Made by a program: the position numbers and the translations under genes. A DNA stretch of 45,910 bases from an uncultured Bacteroidales bacterium (GTDB taxonomy: Bacteria; Bacteroidota; Bacteroidia; Bacteroidales; Bacteroidaceae): contig CADCNQ010000022.1 of NCBI GenBank assembly GCA_902802815.1, positions 1 to 45,910 of the forward strand. Reading direction: 5' to 3'. The notes below the pieces were generated by a model. It was not told the origin of the DNA and searched no databases. It saw only the letters and a program-made list of their open reading frames with translations. Shown in pieces: positions 27,810-36,094 of the stretch (the first letter of the stretch is position 1; every line of letters starts with the position of its first letter).

Positions 27810-28469
27810 TCAATCATCAAATGTCTCGCCTTCAACTTTTGGGCCTGTATATTCCTTCTTGGCTTTCTGCTGAGGCTGACGCTTTACTGCCACTACTTCA
27901 TCTTCAGAATCTGCGGCATCACCGGAAGCAGGCTTCTTAGAGCCCGTTGCTTTCTTGGGAGCAATGAACATAATCATACGCTTTCCCTCAAGTTGAGGCA
28001 TTTGCTCCACCTTTCCGTATTCCTCCAAATCCTGAGCAAATCTCAGCAGCAACACCTCGCCTTGCTCTTTGAAGAGAATTGAACGCCCACGGAAGAACAC
28101 ATAAGCCTTCACCTTGTCACCGTCTGAAAGGAAGCCTTGAGCATGTTTTAGCTTGAAATTATAATCATGGTCATCCGTCTGTGGTCCGAAACGGATTTCC
28201 TTAACTTCAACTTTAACCTGCTTAGCCTTTATCTCCTTCTGATGCTTTTTCTGCTGGTAGATAAACTTAGAGTAGTCAATAAGCCTGCAAACAGGAGGCT
28301 CTGCATTGGGCGAAATCTCTACAAGATCAACACCCTGATAAGATGCCATATCAAGTGCCCGGCCGATGCTGACCACCTGACTCTCTACACCATCACCTAC
28401 AATACGAACCTCGCGGGCACGTATCTGTCCGTTAATACGATATTGCGACTTTAAATTGTCTTTTTTCAT
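27810..28469 (-). CDS. infC: translation initiation factor IF-3
   Basis: A 219-residue IF-3: an N-terminal domain ([32 protein letters not shown]), a lysine-rich linker ([17 protein letters not shown]) and a C-terminal domain ([23 protein letters not shown]). It is about 40 residues longer than the E. coli factor because of an acidic/basic low-complexity tail after residue ~175, a feature common in Bacteroidetes. It prevents premature subunit joining and checks the start codon. Here the start is a normal ATG, unlike the AUU of enterobacteria. It starts 29 bases after thrS. Confidence 0.96.
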   Translation of the reverse strand: MKKDNLKSQYRINGQIRAREVRIVGDGVESQVVSIGRALDMASYQGVDLVEISPNAEPPVCRLIDYSKFIYQQKKHQKEIKAKQVKVEVKEIRFGPQTDDHDYNFKLKHAQGFLSDGDKVKAYVFFRGRSILFKEQGEVLLLRFAQDLEEYGKVEQMPQLEGKRMIMFIAPKKATGSKKPASGDAADSEDEVVAVKRQPQQKAKKEYTGPKVEGETFDD

Positions 28470-28498
28470 TCAGTTGAGACAAAAAACCGGGTGCAAAG

Positions 28499-30442
28499 TT
28501 AGTAATTTTCTGTCATATTACGCACTTCCTGGTTGATTTTTGTTGCAAAATCTTCCATTTTTGTGCATCCCTGCTCTCCACCGCCTTGTTTTCTGTAGGA
28601 AACAGTACCCTCATTCTGTTCTTTCTCACCTACAATCAGAAGATATGGCGTGTGCTTCAGTTCGTTATCACGAATCTTTCTGCCTATCTTCTCTGCACGG
28701 TCGTCAATATAAGCTCTTACATCCTGTGTCTCGAAATAAGCCTGTACCTTTTCTGCATACTCCTGATATTTCTCCGACACCGGCAGAATAGCAACCTGAT
28801 CCGGAGCCAGCCACAACGGGAACTTACCGGCCGTGTGTTCTATCAGCACAGCCGTAAAGCGTTCCATCGAACCGAACGGAGCTCTGTGAATCATCACGGG
28901 ACGATGTTTCTTGCCATCCTCTCCTATGTATTCCAACTGGAAACGCTCGGGAAGATTGTAGTCCACCTGAATGGTGCCCAACTGCCAACGGCGTCCCAGA
29001 GCATCCTTCACCATGAAATCAAGCTTCGGACCGTAGAAAGCTGCTTCGCCCAACTCTGTGGTTGTCTTCATGCCCTTCTCTTCACAAGCCTCGATAATGG
29101 CCTTCTCTGCGGCATCCCACACCTCGTCGGAGCCGATATACTTCTCCTTATTGTTGGGATCTCGCAATGATATCTGTGCCTCAAAATTGTTGAAGTCCAA
29201 TGCACGGAAGATAATCTGTATAATTTCCATCACACGGATAAATTCCTGCTTCACCTGATCCGGACGACAGAACAGATGAGCATCGTCCTGTGTAAATGAG
29301 CGTACACGTGTCAAACCATGCAACTCTCCACTCTGCTCATATCTGTACACCGTTCCGAACTCTGCACATCTGAACGGCAGTTCTTTGTAAGAGCGCGGCT
29401 TGGATGCAAAAATCATACAGTGATGAGGACAGTTCATCGGCTTCAGCAGATATTCCTCACCCTCCTCCGGAGTTGTAATGGGTCTGAAGGAATCTGCTCC
29501 ATAGTGAGCCCAGTGGCCGGATGTCACATACAGTTGCTTACCACCGATATGCGGTGTGATAACCTGCTGGTAGCCGTAACGCTTCTGTATCTTTTTGAGG
29601 AAATCCTCCAGACGCAGACGGAGCGCAGTTCCCTTGGGAAGCCAGATGGGAAGCCCCTTGCCCACCATGTCGCTGAACATGAAGAGTTCCATCTCCTTGC
29701 CTATCTTGCGATGATCACGTTTCTTGGCCTCTTCGAGCAAATCCAGATACTCCTGCAGTTGTTTCTGCTTGGGGAAAGTGATAGCATAGATACGTGTCAT
29801 CTGAGGACGCTTCTCATCACCTCGCCAGTACGCGGAAGATGTGCTCAGCACCTTAAAGGCCTTAATCGGAGCAGTTGACATCAGATGGGGACCGCGACAG
29901 AGATCCGTGAATGCACCCTGGGTGTATGTCGTGATATGTCCGTCTTCCAGGTCTGCTATCAGCTCATTCTTGTACGTCTGACCTTTATCACCGAAAAACT
30001 TCAGTGCATCTGCCTTGGAAATATCGCGACGCACAAGAGCCTCCTTGCGCTGTACGAGTTCCATCACCTTCTTTTCAATTTCCGGGAACATTGCCTCGCG
30101 AATCACCACACCCTCTGCGGGCATGATATCGTAATAGAAACCGTTCTCGATAGCAGGTCCTATTCCGAACTGCGTACCGGGATACAGTTCCTGGAGCGCC
30201 TCTGCCATAAGGTGTGCAGACGTATGCCAAAAAGCATGTTTGCCTTCCTTGTCATCCCACTTATATAATTGGATTGTTGCATCCTGTGTTATCGGACGGT
30301 TAAGTTCCACGGTTTCTCCGTTCACACCGCATGCCAACACGTCCTGTGCCAGACGGCTGCTTATGCTCTCTGCAATCTGAAGTCCTGTTACGCCAGATTC
30401 GTATTCACGCACGCTGCCGTCAGGGAAAGTAATCTTTATCAT
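28499..30442 (-). CDS. thrS: threonyl-tRNA synthetase
   Basis: A 647-residue class II synthetase with the full domain set: TGS domain ([17 protein letters not shown]), the editing domain with [11 protein letters not shown] (HxxxH) and the later DLCRGPHL, the catalytic core with motif 2 ([13 protein letters not shown]) and motif 3 (APFGSMERF), and the anticodon-binding domain from about residue 545 ([14 protein letters not shown]). It charges tRNA-Thr and edits mis-charged serine. It is the first gene of its operon. No T-box or attenuator-like structure is visible in the short leader. Confidence 0.97.
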   Translation of the reverse strand: MIKITFPDGSVREYESGVTGLQIAESISSRLAQDVLACGVNGETVELNRPITQDATIQLYKWDDKEGKHAFWHTSAHLMAEALQELYPGTQFGIGPAIENGFYYDIMPAEGVVIREAMFPEIEKKVMELVQRKEALVRRDISKADALKFFGDKGQTYKNELIADLEDGHITTYTQGAFTDLCRGPHLMSTAPIKAFKVLSTSSAYWRGDEKRPQMTRIYAITFPKQKQLQEYLDLLEEAKKRDHRKIGKEMELFMFSDMVGKGLPIWLPKGTALRLRLEDFLKKIQKRYGYQQVITPHIGGKQLYVTSGHWAHYGADSFRPITTPEEGEEYLLKPMNCPHHCMIFASKPRSYKELPFRCAEFGTVYRYEQSGELHGLTRVRSFTQDDAHLFCRPDQVKQEFIRVMEIIQIIFRALDFNNFEAQISLRDPNNKEKYIGSDEVWDAAEKAIIEACEEKGMKTTTELGEAAFYGPKLDFMVKDALGRRWQLGTIQVDYNLPERFQLEYIGEDGKKHRPVMIHRAPFGSMERFTAVLIEHTAGKFPLWLAPDQVAILPVSEKYQEYAEKVQAYFETQDVRAYIDDRAEKIGRKIRDNELKHTPYLLIVGEKEQNEGTVSYRKQGGGEQGCTKMEDFATKINQEVRNMTENY

Positions 30443-30464
30443 ACTAAAATTAAATTTTCGAGCG

Positions 30465-30472
30465 CAAAGATA
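30465..30472 (-). promoter_or_regulatory. -7 promoter element for the thrS-infC-rpmI-rplT operon
   Basis: TATCTTTG followed by GC on the minus strand, 22 bases before the ATG at 30442; expected leader about 17 bases. The terminator of the murB unit lies just upstream. Confidence 0.6.
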
Positions 30473-30473
30473 A

Positions 30474-30522
30474 TGAAAAAAGAAGACTTAAGGCACTTTT
30501 CCCATTAAAAAGTTTTCCTTAA
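30474..30522 (-). terminator. intrinsic terminator after murB
   Basis: On the minus strand an outer 6-bp stem (30517-30522 with 30488-30493) encloses an inner 6-bp stem (30508-30513 with 30495-30500) and a 7-base loop. It is followed by GTCTTCTTTTTT. It separates murB from the thrS promoter. Confidence 0.6.
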
Positions 30523-30545
30523 TCTGCAGGTTTTCTCAAAACACT

Positions 30546-31535
30546 TCATATGAAATTTACCTCGGGCCGTATCTCCACGCCAAATTTGTCCCATACAGCC
30601 TTACACACAGCATCACTTAAGCGTGCTATATCTTCTCCCGTAGCTCCTCCCCTGTTCACCAGCACCAGAGCCTGCCTGTCATGCACAGCAGCAGGTCCCA
30701 GCCCTCTTCCCTTCCAGCCGCATTGCTCTATCATCCATCCTGCAGGAATTTTCACACCGTTTTCCACAGCGTAATACGGCATCTCAGGATATTGGTCTTT
30801 CAAGGCATCTGCCTTCTCTTTTCTCACCACAGGATTCACAAAAAAACTTCCGGCGTTGCCCAGCATTTCAGGGTCAGGAAGCTTTTCCCTGCGGATATCA
30901 ATCACAGCTTGCCGCACTTGTTCTGCCGTCGGATTATCCGTGCCTACCTTGTTATGCAATCCTCCATAACCCAACTCAGGCACGAACGTGCGCGAGAGTT
31001 TGAATGTCACCGACAGGACTGCATAGCGGCCCCACATATCCGGCTTCTTAAACACAGATTTACGATAGCCGTATTCCAGTTCTTCCGGTTTCCATATACG
31101 GATACATCCCGTACGGAGTTCCAGTGTCTCCACCTCGCAGATATACTCTGACACTTCGGAACCGTAAGCTCCTATATTCTGTACAGCCGCAGCACCGACG
31201 GTGCCGGGTATCAACGACAGATTTTCCAATCCGTAGAGTCCGTTGTGCAATGTCCACGCTATCAGGTCGTCCATCACCCATGCTGCACCAGCGCGCACAT
31301 ATTCTCCGCACGTACTTATTTCCCTGATGTCGCTGTAAAGGACTATACCCTCGTAATCCCCCATAAACAGGAGGTTGCTGCCAGAGCCCACATGCAACAT
31401 CTTCTGCCCGCGACCTTCGTGCTGCAGATATGTCACAAGTTCTTCAACATCCTCCCGCCCGTAGGTTATCAGCGTTCGCGCCTTCGCGGGGATGTGAAAT
31501 GTATTCCGGATGGATATGTTACTGCTTACTTCCAA
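30546..31535 (-). CDS. murB: UDP-N-acetylenolpyruvoylglucosamine reductase
   Basis: A 329-residue FAD enzyme that reduces UDP-GlcNAc-enolpyruvate to UDP-MurNAc. Typical segments are NTFHIPAKARTL, HVGSGSNLLF (FAD loop), LSLIPGTVGAAAVQNIGAYG and GNAGSFFVNP with the catalytic Ser, as in the E. coli-type (type I) MurB. The start is a TTG: the TGA of the upstream lipoprotein gene lies in the same frame, with a single GCA codon between it and this TTG, so no earlier start is possible, and the next Met is too far inside. Translation is presumably coupled to the lipoprotein gene. Confidence 0.93.
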   Translation of the reverse strand: MEVSSNISIRNTFHIPAKARTLITYGREDVEELVTYLQHEGRGQKMLHVGSGSNLLFMGDYEGIVLYSDIREISTCGEYVRAGAAWVMDDLIAWTLHNGLYGLENLSLIPGTVGAAAVQNIGAYGSEVSEYICEVETLELRTGCIRIWKPEELEYGYRKSVFKKPDMWGRYAVLSVTFKLSRTFVPELGYGGLHNKVGTDNPTAEQVRQAVIDIRREKLPDPEMLGNAGSFFVNPVVRKEKADALKDQYPEMPYYAVENGVKIPAGWMIEQCGWKGRGLGPAAVHDRQALVLVNRGGATGEDIARLSDAVCKAVWDKFGVEIRPEVNFI

Positions 31536-31538
31536 TGC

Positions 31539-32381
31539 TCAGTTCTCGTATTTCACCAGTTTCCAGTCCTTACCGTGCTTTGCAAAAGTAAATATCTCCT
31601 GCATTTCATTGGCACCGCTTGTCTTCTGCAGTATCATCCGGGTGGAATCATTGTACGGCTGACCGTAACGTATGTTGGAGATACTCACACTCGGCACATC
31701 CGGACAGAATATCGGGAACTGCTCCCTCTCTATCGAGCCTTCTATCCTCTCCATGTCATCCACAGGATCCATCAGGCTCACGTCCAGATACTTCGATATA
31801 TGAGCTTCCCTGTATATACTGTCTGAGGAAAACTGGCTGTAGAATTTCAGGAAATCACCCGTATCACCTTCGTCAAAAGGTACGAATCTCAGCCTCACGA
31901 GCATCCATTTTCCCTTCTTGCGCTGAAAATCATAGCGACGCACCTCCTGACTCACCAGGAGTATGTGCTCCACACTCACGACATTCTCCGCCGTGTCACG
32001 CTTTTCCTCCTCTATCTGCTGTTCGTTGTTCCACAATATGGTGTAGTAATCGCTTTCTGCAAGGAAATAGAATTCGTCCGTCCAGTCCTCTTCGTTCATG
32101 AACTGTCTCGAGCCGTCTTCCATCACTACGGGAAGCGGGAATCTCACACGTTCCTTCTGCAGTTTGCTGCTACGAATGATATTGAAAAGGAAATCGTCAA
32201 ACGTTCCGTCTGCCTTTTCCGGCATTTTTTCCTCTTCTTCCACTTCCAGGGTGTCGCTTTCCTGGATGAGAAGAGTGCTGTCAACCGGTGTCTCCGTCAC
32301 CTCCGGAGAAGACTTTCCCTGACATGCTCCCATGAGCAGAATCACTATCGGGAATAGCAGAAAACAACCCTTATTTACCAT
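31539..32381 (-). CDS. DUF4348-type lipoprotein
   Basis: A 280-residue protein with a lipoprotein signal (CFLLFPIVILLMGAC, lipidation at the Cys in LMGAC) and an acidic linker rich in Glu (LEVEEEEKMPEK). The mature domain (FDDFLFNIIRSSKLQKERVRFPL, SDYYTILWNNEQQ, FPIFCPDVPSVSISNIRYG) fits the DUF4348 family of Bacteroidetes, as far as I can judge by eye. Function unknown. It lies directly before murB in the same frame, separated by its TGA and one codon, and has its own promoter. Confidence 0.8.
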   Translation of the reverse strand: MVNKGCFLLFPIVILLMGACQGKSSPEVTETPVDSTLLIQESDTLEVEEEEKMPEKADGTFDDFLFNIIRSSKLQKERVRFPLPVVMEDGSRQFMNEEDWTDEFYFLAESDYYTILWNNEQQIEEEKRDTAENVVSVEHILLVSQEVRRYDFQRKKGKWMLVRLRFVPFDEGDTGDFLKFYSQFSSDSIYREAHISKYLDVSLMDPVDDMERIEGSIEREQFPIFCPDVPSVSISNIRYGQPYNDSTRMILQKTSGANEMQEIFTFAKHGKDWKLVKYEN

Positions 32382-32412
32382 GAACCGAGTGGTCTGTTTT
32401 TATTTATGACCG

Positions 32413-32420
32413 CAAAATTA
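32413..32420 (-). promoter_or_regulatory. -7 promoter element for the DUF4348-murB unit
   Basis: TAATTTTG followed by CG on the minus strand, 31 bases before the ATG at 32381. It diverges from the pheS promoter at 32485. Confidence 0.5.
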
Positions 32421-32484
32421 CAAAAAAAACATTAAATAATATAAAAAACTTTCTCCACTCGCTGTCCAACTCTCAACTTTTTTA

Positions 32485-32492
32485 TACTTTTG
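32485..32492 (+). promoter_or_regulatory. -7 promoter element for pheS
   Basis: TACTTTTG followed by C, 29 bases before the ATG at 32522. The preceding stretch (CTCAACTTTTTT) resembles the one ahead of dxs (CTAACTTTTTT), but no good -33 element is present. Confidence 0.6.
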
Positions 32493-32521
32493 CACGAGAT
32501 TTTCAGTAAAAGCAAAGCTTT

Positions 32522-33541
32522 ATGCTTGATAAAATACAACAGATTAAGGCTGAGATGGAACAGCTCCATGCTCAGACATTAGAGGATGCCGAAGCGCTCC
32601 GTATTAAGTATCTATCGAAGAAAGGCCTCATCCCCCAGCTGATGGAGGATTTCCGTAGTGTACCTGCGGAAATGAAGAAGGAGGTCGGTATAAAAATCAA
32701 CGAGCTCAAGACACTTGCCCAGGAGCGTATCAACGCTCTCAAGGAGAGTCTGGCCACACAGGAAACTGCAGGTGCAAGCATTGATCTCACCCGCACTCCC
32801 TATCCCGTCTCCCTCGGAAGCCGCCATCCTATCACTATTGTCAAAAATGAGATAGTAGACATTTTCTCGCGTCTCGGTTTCACCTTGGCCGAGGGTCCTG
32901 AGGTTGAGGACGACTGGCATGTGTATTCGAGCATGAATTTTGCTGACGACCATCCGGCACGTGACATGCAGGATACGTTCTTCGTAGAATCGCATCCCGA
33001 CATTATTCTCCGTTCGCACACATCGTCCGTGCAGGCACGTGTGATGGAGCGCCAGCAGCCTCCCATCCGCGTAATCTGTCCGGGTCGTGTGTATCGCAAC
33101 GAAGCCATCTCCGCCCGTGCACATTGCTTCTTCCATCAGGTAGAAGGACTCTACGTTGACAAGAATGTCTCCTTCACGGATCTCAAGCAGGTGCTTCTTC
33201 TCTTTGCGCAGGAGATGTTCGGTCCCGACACAAAGATACGTCTCCGTCCCTCCTACTTCCCGTTCACGGAACCGTCTGCCGAGATGGATATCTCGTGCCA
33301 TCTGTGCGGCGGCAAGGGGTGCTCATTCTGTAAGCACACCGGCTGGGTTGAGATTCTCGGTTGCGGTATGGTGGACCCCGCAGTTCTCGAGGCCAACGGT
33401 ATCGACTCCACAGTATATTCCGGATATGCCTTCGGAATGGGTATCGAGCGCATCACCAACCTGAAATATCAGGTGAAGGATCTCCGCATGTTCTCTGAAA
33501 ACGATTTGCGATTCCTCGACGAATTCAAGGCCGCAAATTAA
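32522..33541 (+). CDS. pheS: phenylalanyl-tRNA synthetase alpha subunit
   Basis: A 339-residue class II synthetase subunit, normal length. It has the N-terminal coiled coil (residues ~1-85), motif 1-like and motif 2 segments (RSHTSSVQARVM, RVICPGRVYRNEA with FHQVEGLYVD) and motif 3 (GYAFGMGIERI). A cysteine cluster, CHLCGGKGCSFC, at about 260-271 probably binds zinc or keeps structure, as seen in many PheS proteins of this type. It needs PheT, which is not in the window. A strong terminator follows inside the opposite gene. Confidence 0.96.
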   Translation: MLDKIQQIKAEMEQLHAQTLEDAEALRIKYLSKKGLIPQLMEDFRSVPAEMKKEVGIKINELKTLAQERINALKESLATQETAGASIDLTRTPYPVSLGSRHPITIVKNEIVDIFSRLGFTLAEGPEVEDDWHVYSSMNFADDHPARDMQDTFFVESHPDIILRSHTSSVQARVMERQQPPIRVICPGRVYRNEAISARAHCFFHQVEGLYVDKNVSFTDLKQVLLLFAQEMFGPDTKIRLRPSYFPFTEPSAEMDISCHLCGGKGCSFCKHTGWVEILGCGMVDPAVLEANGIDSTVYSGYAFGMGIERITNLKYQVKDLRMFSENDLRFLDEFKAAN

Positions 33542-33546
33542 TCTTA

Positions 33547-34248
33547 TTAATCTTTTACAATCACCCTCTTAATGCGAATTTCCTTAAGAGGGTGTTCTTT
33601 TTCGTCTGTCGGAGTGCGGGTGAGATATTTCACAACCTCCAGTCCGTCGACCACCTGACCGAACACTGTGTATTCTCCGTCCAGATGTGCCGCACCGCCT
33701 TTCGTGGTGTAGGTTTTCTTCTGCGCCTCCGTGAATGCCGGAATCCTGTGCAGCGTATCGGCATCCTGCATCATCTGGTGCACCTCAGCCAGTTTTCCCG
33801 GAGTATATACCGTACCTCCGACGATATAAAACTGTGTGCCGCTGCTTCTCTTCTCCGGATTCACATCATTGCTCTCACGCGCTGCAGCCAATGCTCCCGC
33901 ACGATGATAATATTTTGGATAGCGTATCTCCGCCGGCAGCGTATATTTCATCTGTGACGTGTCCACCGTCAGCGCCTCTCCTCCGGCCTTCAGTCTGGGG
34001 TCTCCGCTTTGGATGAGCATATCCTTCACCACACGATGCCATATGATGCCGTCGTAGGCACCCGCTTTGGCCAGACCGATGAAATTGTCACGATGCACGG
34101 GCGTGTCGTCGAAGAGGCGCAAGGTAATCTTTCCACGGTCGGTTTCTATCACCACTTCCGTCTTACCGATACGGTCGTTCCCGTCGCTGCACCCGTTCAG
34201 CAGAAGCATCATAAAGATACCGCAGAGAGTCCGAATGTAATTCCTCAT
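33547..34248 (-). CDS. cyclophilin-type peptidyl-prolyl isomerase, lipoprotein
   Basis: A 233-residue protein with a lipoprotein signal (lipobox LNGC, Cys20) followed by a cyclophilin fold: VIETDRGKITLRLFDDTPVHRDNF, the catalytic-region FHRV-like IIWHRVVKDMLIQSGDP, and GTQFYIVGG. An insertion of about 40 residues (HQMMQDADTLHRIPAFTEAQ) precedes the GEYTVFGQVVDGLEVV strand, as in Bacteroidetes members. It speeds proline isomerisation in envelope proteins. It overlaps yigZ by an ATGA. The terminator of pheS lies inside its last codons. Confidence 0.93.
   Translation of the reverse strand: MRNYIRTLCGIFMMLLLNGCSDGNDRIGKTEVVIETDRGKITLRLFDDTPVHRDNFIGLAKAGAYDGIIWHRVVKDMLIQSGDPRLKAGGEALTVDTSQMKYTLPAEIRYPKYYHRAGALAAARESNDVNPEKRSSGTQFYIVGGTVYTPGKLAEVHQMMQDADTLHRIPAFTEAQKKTYTTKGGAAHLDGEYTVFGQVVDGLEVVKYLTRTPTDEKEHPLKEIRIKRVIVKD
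33562..33604 (+). terminator. intrinsic terminator of pheS, inside the opposite coding region
   Basis: A perfect 11-bp stem (33562-33572 with 33584-33594), 11-base loop, followed by TTCTTTTTC. It stands 20 bases after the pheS stop, wholly within the last 15 codons of the converging isomerase gene. Confidence 0.85.
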
Positions 34249-34850
34249 AGGTCAAAACGGACCACAGTCCGCCCGTTGATATTGAACTTTTCCTTGAACG
34301 GTGCCACCAACGACTGTCTCAGCGACAGAGTCATGCGCACCTCATTTCCTTCGTATTCCTGAGAAACGATTGTGGGCGAATATTCCTTAATCACACGCAT
34401 CACGGTATTCATCTGTTCATAGGAAAATCCCATTGTGAACTGCTCGTCCACCGTGCGCTCAATCACCTCCGCAGCGGCAAGAGCTTCTGCCGCAGCGGTG
34501 CGATAGGCCACGATGAGCCCCGAGGTGCCCAGTTTCACTCCTCCGAAATATCTTACCACCACAACCAGCACGTCCGACAGTTCGGCAGAGACTATCTGTC
34601 CCAGAATGGGTTTGCCTGCTGTGCCGGAAGGCTCGCCGTTGTCGTTGCTCCTGTATTCCTCCCCTTCTGCTCCGAGACGGTATGCCCAGCACACGTGGCG
34701 GGCGTCGAAATATTCCTTCTGGAAATCAGCCACAAGAGCCAGCGCCTCCTCCGCACTTCTCACCGGCAGGGCAAAAGCAAGGAACTTACTCCTCAACTCA
34801 GAGTAAGTTCCTTCACTTCTTTTTGCTATCGTTTTATAGATGTCTCTCAA
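34245..34850 (-). CDS. yigZ: YigZ/IMPACT-family protein
   Basis: A 201-residue protein with the IMPACT domain: SKFLAFALPV, ARHVCWAYRLG, NDNGEPSGTAGKPIL and VRYFGGVKLGTSGLIVAY, then a C-terminal ferredoxin-like domain (DUF1949). Eukaryotic IMPACT regulates the kinase GCN2; the bacterial role is not settled, with a ribosome or tRNA link suspected. The start is a TTG overlapping the upstream TGA (TTGA); the family-typical YKTIA sequence follows directly, so I trust it. A perfect 11-bp hairpin is encoded in codons ~14-24. Confidence 0.92.
   Translation of the reverse strand: MRDIYKTIAKRSEGTYSELRSKFLAFALPVRSAEEALALVADFQKEYFDARHVCWAYRLGAEGEEYRSNDNGEPSGTAGKPILGQIVSAELSDVLVVVVRYFGGVKLGTSGLIVAYRTAAAEALAAAEVIERTVDEQFTMGFSYEQMNTVMRVIKEYSPTIVSQEYEGNEVRMTLSLRQSLVAPFKEKFNINGRTVVRFDL
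34781..34811. repeat. perfect hairpin inside the yigZ coding region
   Basis: An exact 11-bp inverted repeat (34781-34791 with 34801-34811) with a 9-base loop, in codons ~14-24 of yigZ. On the minus strand it is followed by TTGCTTTTG, on the plus strand by CTTCTTTTTG. It could attenuate yigZ or end the upstream transcript, but this is not shown. Confidence 0.55.
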
Positions 34851-36094
34851 GAGAGTTTATGCACAACGAGTCCGCTTCTCAGCTTCGGTTCAAACCACGT
34901 TGCCTTGGGAGGCATGATATTGCCCGAATCTGCAATATTCATTATCTGTTGCATGGAGACAGGATACAGAGCCAGAGCCACGCGCATCTCGCCGCTGTCC
35001 ACGCGACGCTTGAGTTCTCCCAGCCCGCGCAGACCGCCCACGAAATCTATACGTTTGTCCGAGCGCAGATCCTTGATGCCGAGTATCTCGTCGAGGATAT
35101 ACTTGCTGGAGATGCTCACGTCGAGACTACCGATGGGGTCGTTCTCGTCCACCAAACCCGGCTTCATCTCCACCTTGTACCATTCACCGTCCAGATAGAG
35201 GGAAAACTCGTGCAGCTTCTTTGCACGGTATTCCTCCCTGCCCGCCTTCGTCACGGTGAAGTGCTCTCCCAAACGCTGCAGGAACTCCTCCGAAGAGAGT
35301 CCGTTGAGGTCGCGCACCACACGGTTGTAGTCGAGGATGGTGAGCTGCGATGCGGGGAAGCATACAGCCATGAAATAGTTGTACTCCTCGTCGCCTCTGT
35401 GGTTGGGATTCTGCTTTGCCTTCTCGGCTCCCACCAGAGCAGCTGCTGCGCTGCGGTGGTGACCGTCTGCAATGTATAAATAAGGTATTTTTGCAAATGT
35501 CTCCGTAACGGTGTCGATATCCTTCTTGTCCTTCACGAGCCACAGCTGATGACGGAAGCCGTCAACGGGTGCGATGAAGTCATACTCCGGTTCTGTCTGC
35601 GTGTAGCGTCCCACCAGAGCGTCTATCACAGCATTGTCGGGATAGGCGAAGAATACGGGTTCGAGATTCGCATTGTTCACACGCACGTGTTTCATGCGGT
35701 CCTCTTCCTTGTCGCGACGAGTGAGTTCGTGCTTCTTGATGACTCCGTTCATGTAGTCCTCCACCCAGGCGCCCACTACCAGACCGTACTGTGTCTTGCC
35801 GTTCATTGTCTGGGCGTAGATGTAGTACATCTCCTGAGTGTCCTCCACGAGCCATCCTTTTTCCTGGAACATCCTGAAGTTCTCCGCAGCCTTTTCATAT
35901 ACGCGCGGGTCATACTCCGATGTGCCCACGGGGAAATCTATCTCAGGCTTGATAATGTGGTAGAGCGACTTCTCGTTGTCTCCTGCTTCCGCACGGGCCT
36001 CCTCGCTGTCCAGCACGTCGTAGGGGCGGCTCTCCACCTGCTCCACGAGCGCCTTCGGGGGGCGAATACCCTTAAATGGTTTGATTCTTGCCAT
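34847..36094 (-). CDS. DUF1015 family protein linked to serine genes
   Basis: A 415-residue soluble protein starting MARIKPFKGIRPPKALVEQV, the typical DUF1015 opening, followed by PYDVLDSEEARA. The conserved LYIADGHHRSAAA motif is near residue 210, and KATWFEPKLRSGLVV closes the domain. The function is not established; this family sits beside serA/serC in many bacteria, which suggests a role around serine or phosphoserine. Its start is one base after the serA stop, and its stop overlaps yigZ (TTGA), so it is part of the serC operon. Confidence 0.88.
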   Translation of the reverse strand: MARIKPFKGIRPPKALVEQVESRPYDVLDSEEARAEAGDNEKSLYHIIKPEIDFPVGTSEYDPRVYEKAAENFRMFQEKGWLVEDTQEMYYIYAQTMNGKTQYGLVVGAWVEDYMNGVIKKHELTRRDKEEDRMKHVRVNNANLEPVFFAYPDNAVIDALVGRYTQTEPEYDFIAPVDGFRHQLWLVKDKKDIDTVTETFAKIPYLYIADGHHRSAAAALVGAEKAKQNPNHRGDEEYNYFMAVCFPASQLTILDYNRVVRDLNGLSSEEFLQRLGEHFTVTKAGREEYRAKKLHEFSLYLDGEWYKVEMKPGLVDENDPIGSLDVSISSKYILDEILGIKDLRSDKRIDFVGGLRGLGELKRRVDSGEMRVALALYPVSMQQIMNIADSGNIMPPKATWFEPKLRSGLVVHKLS

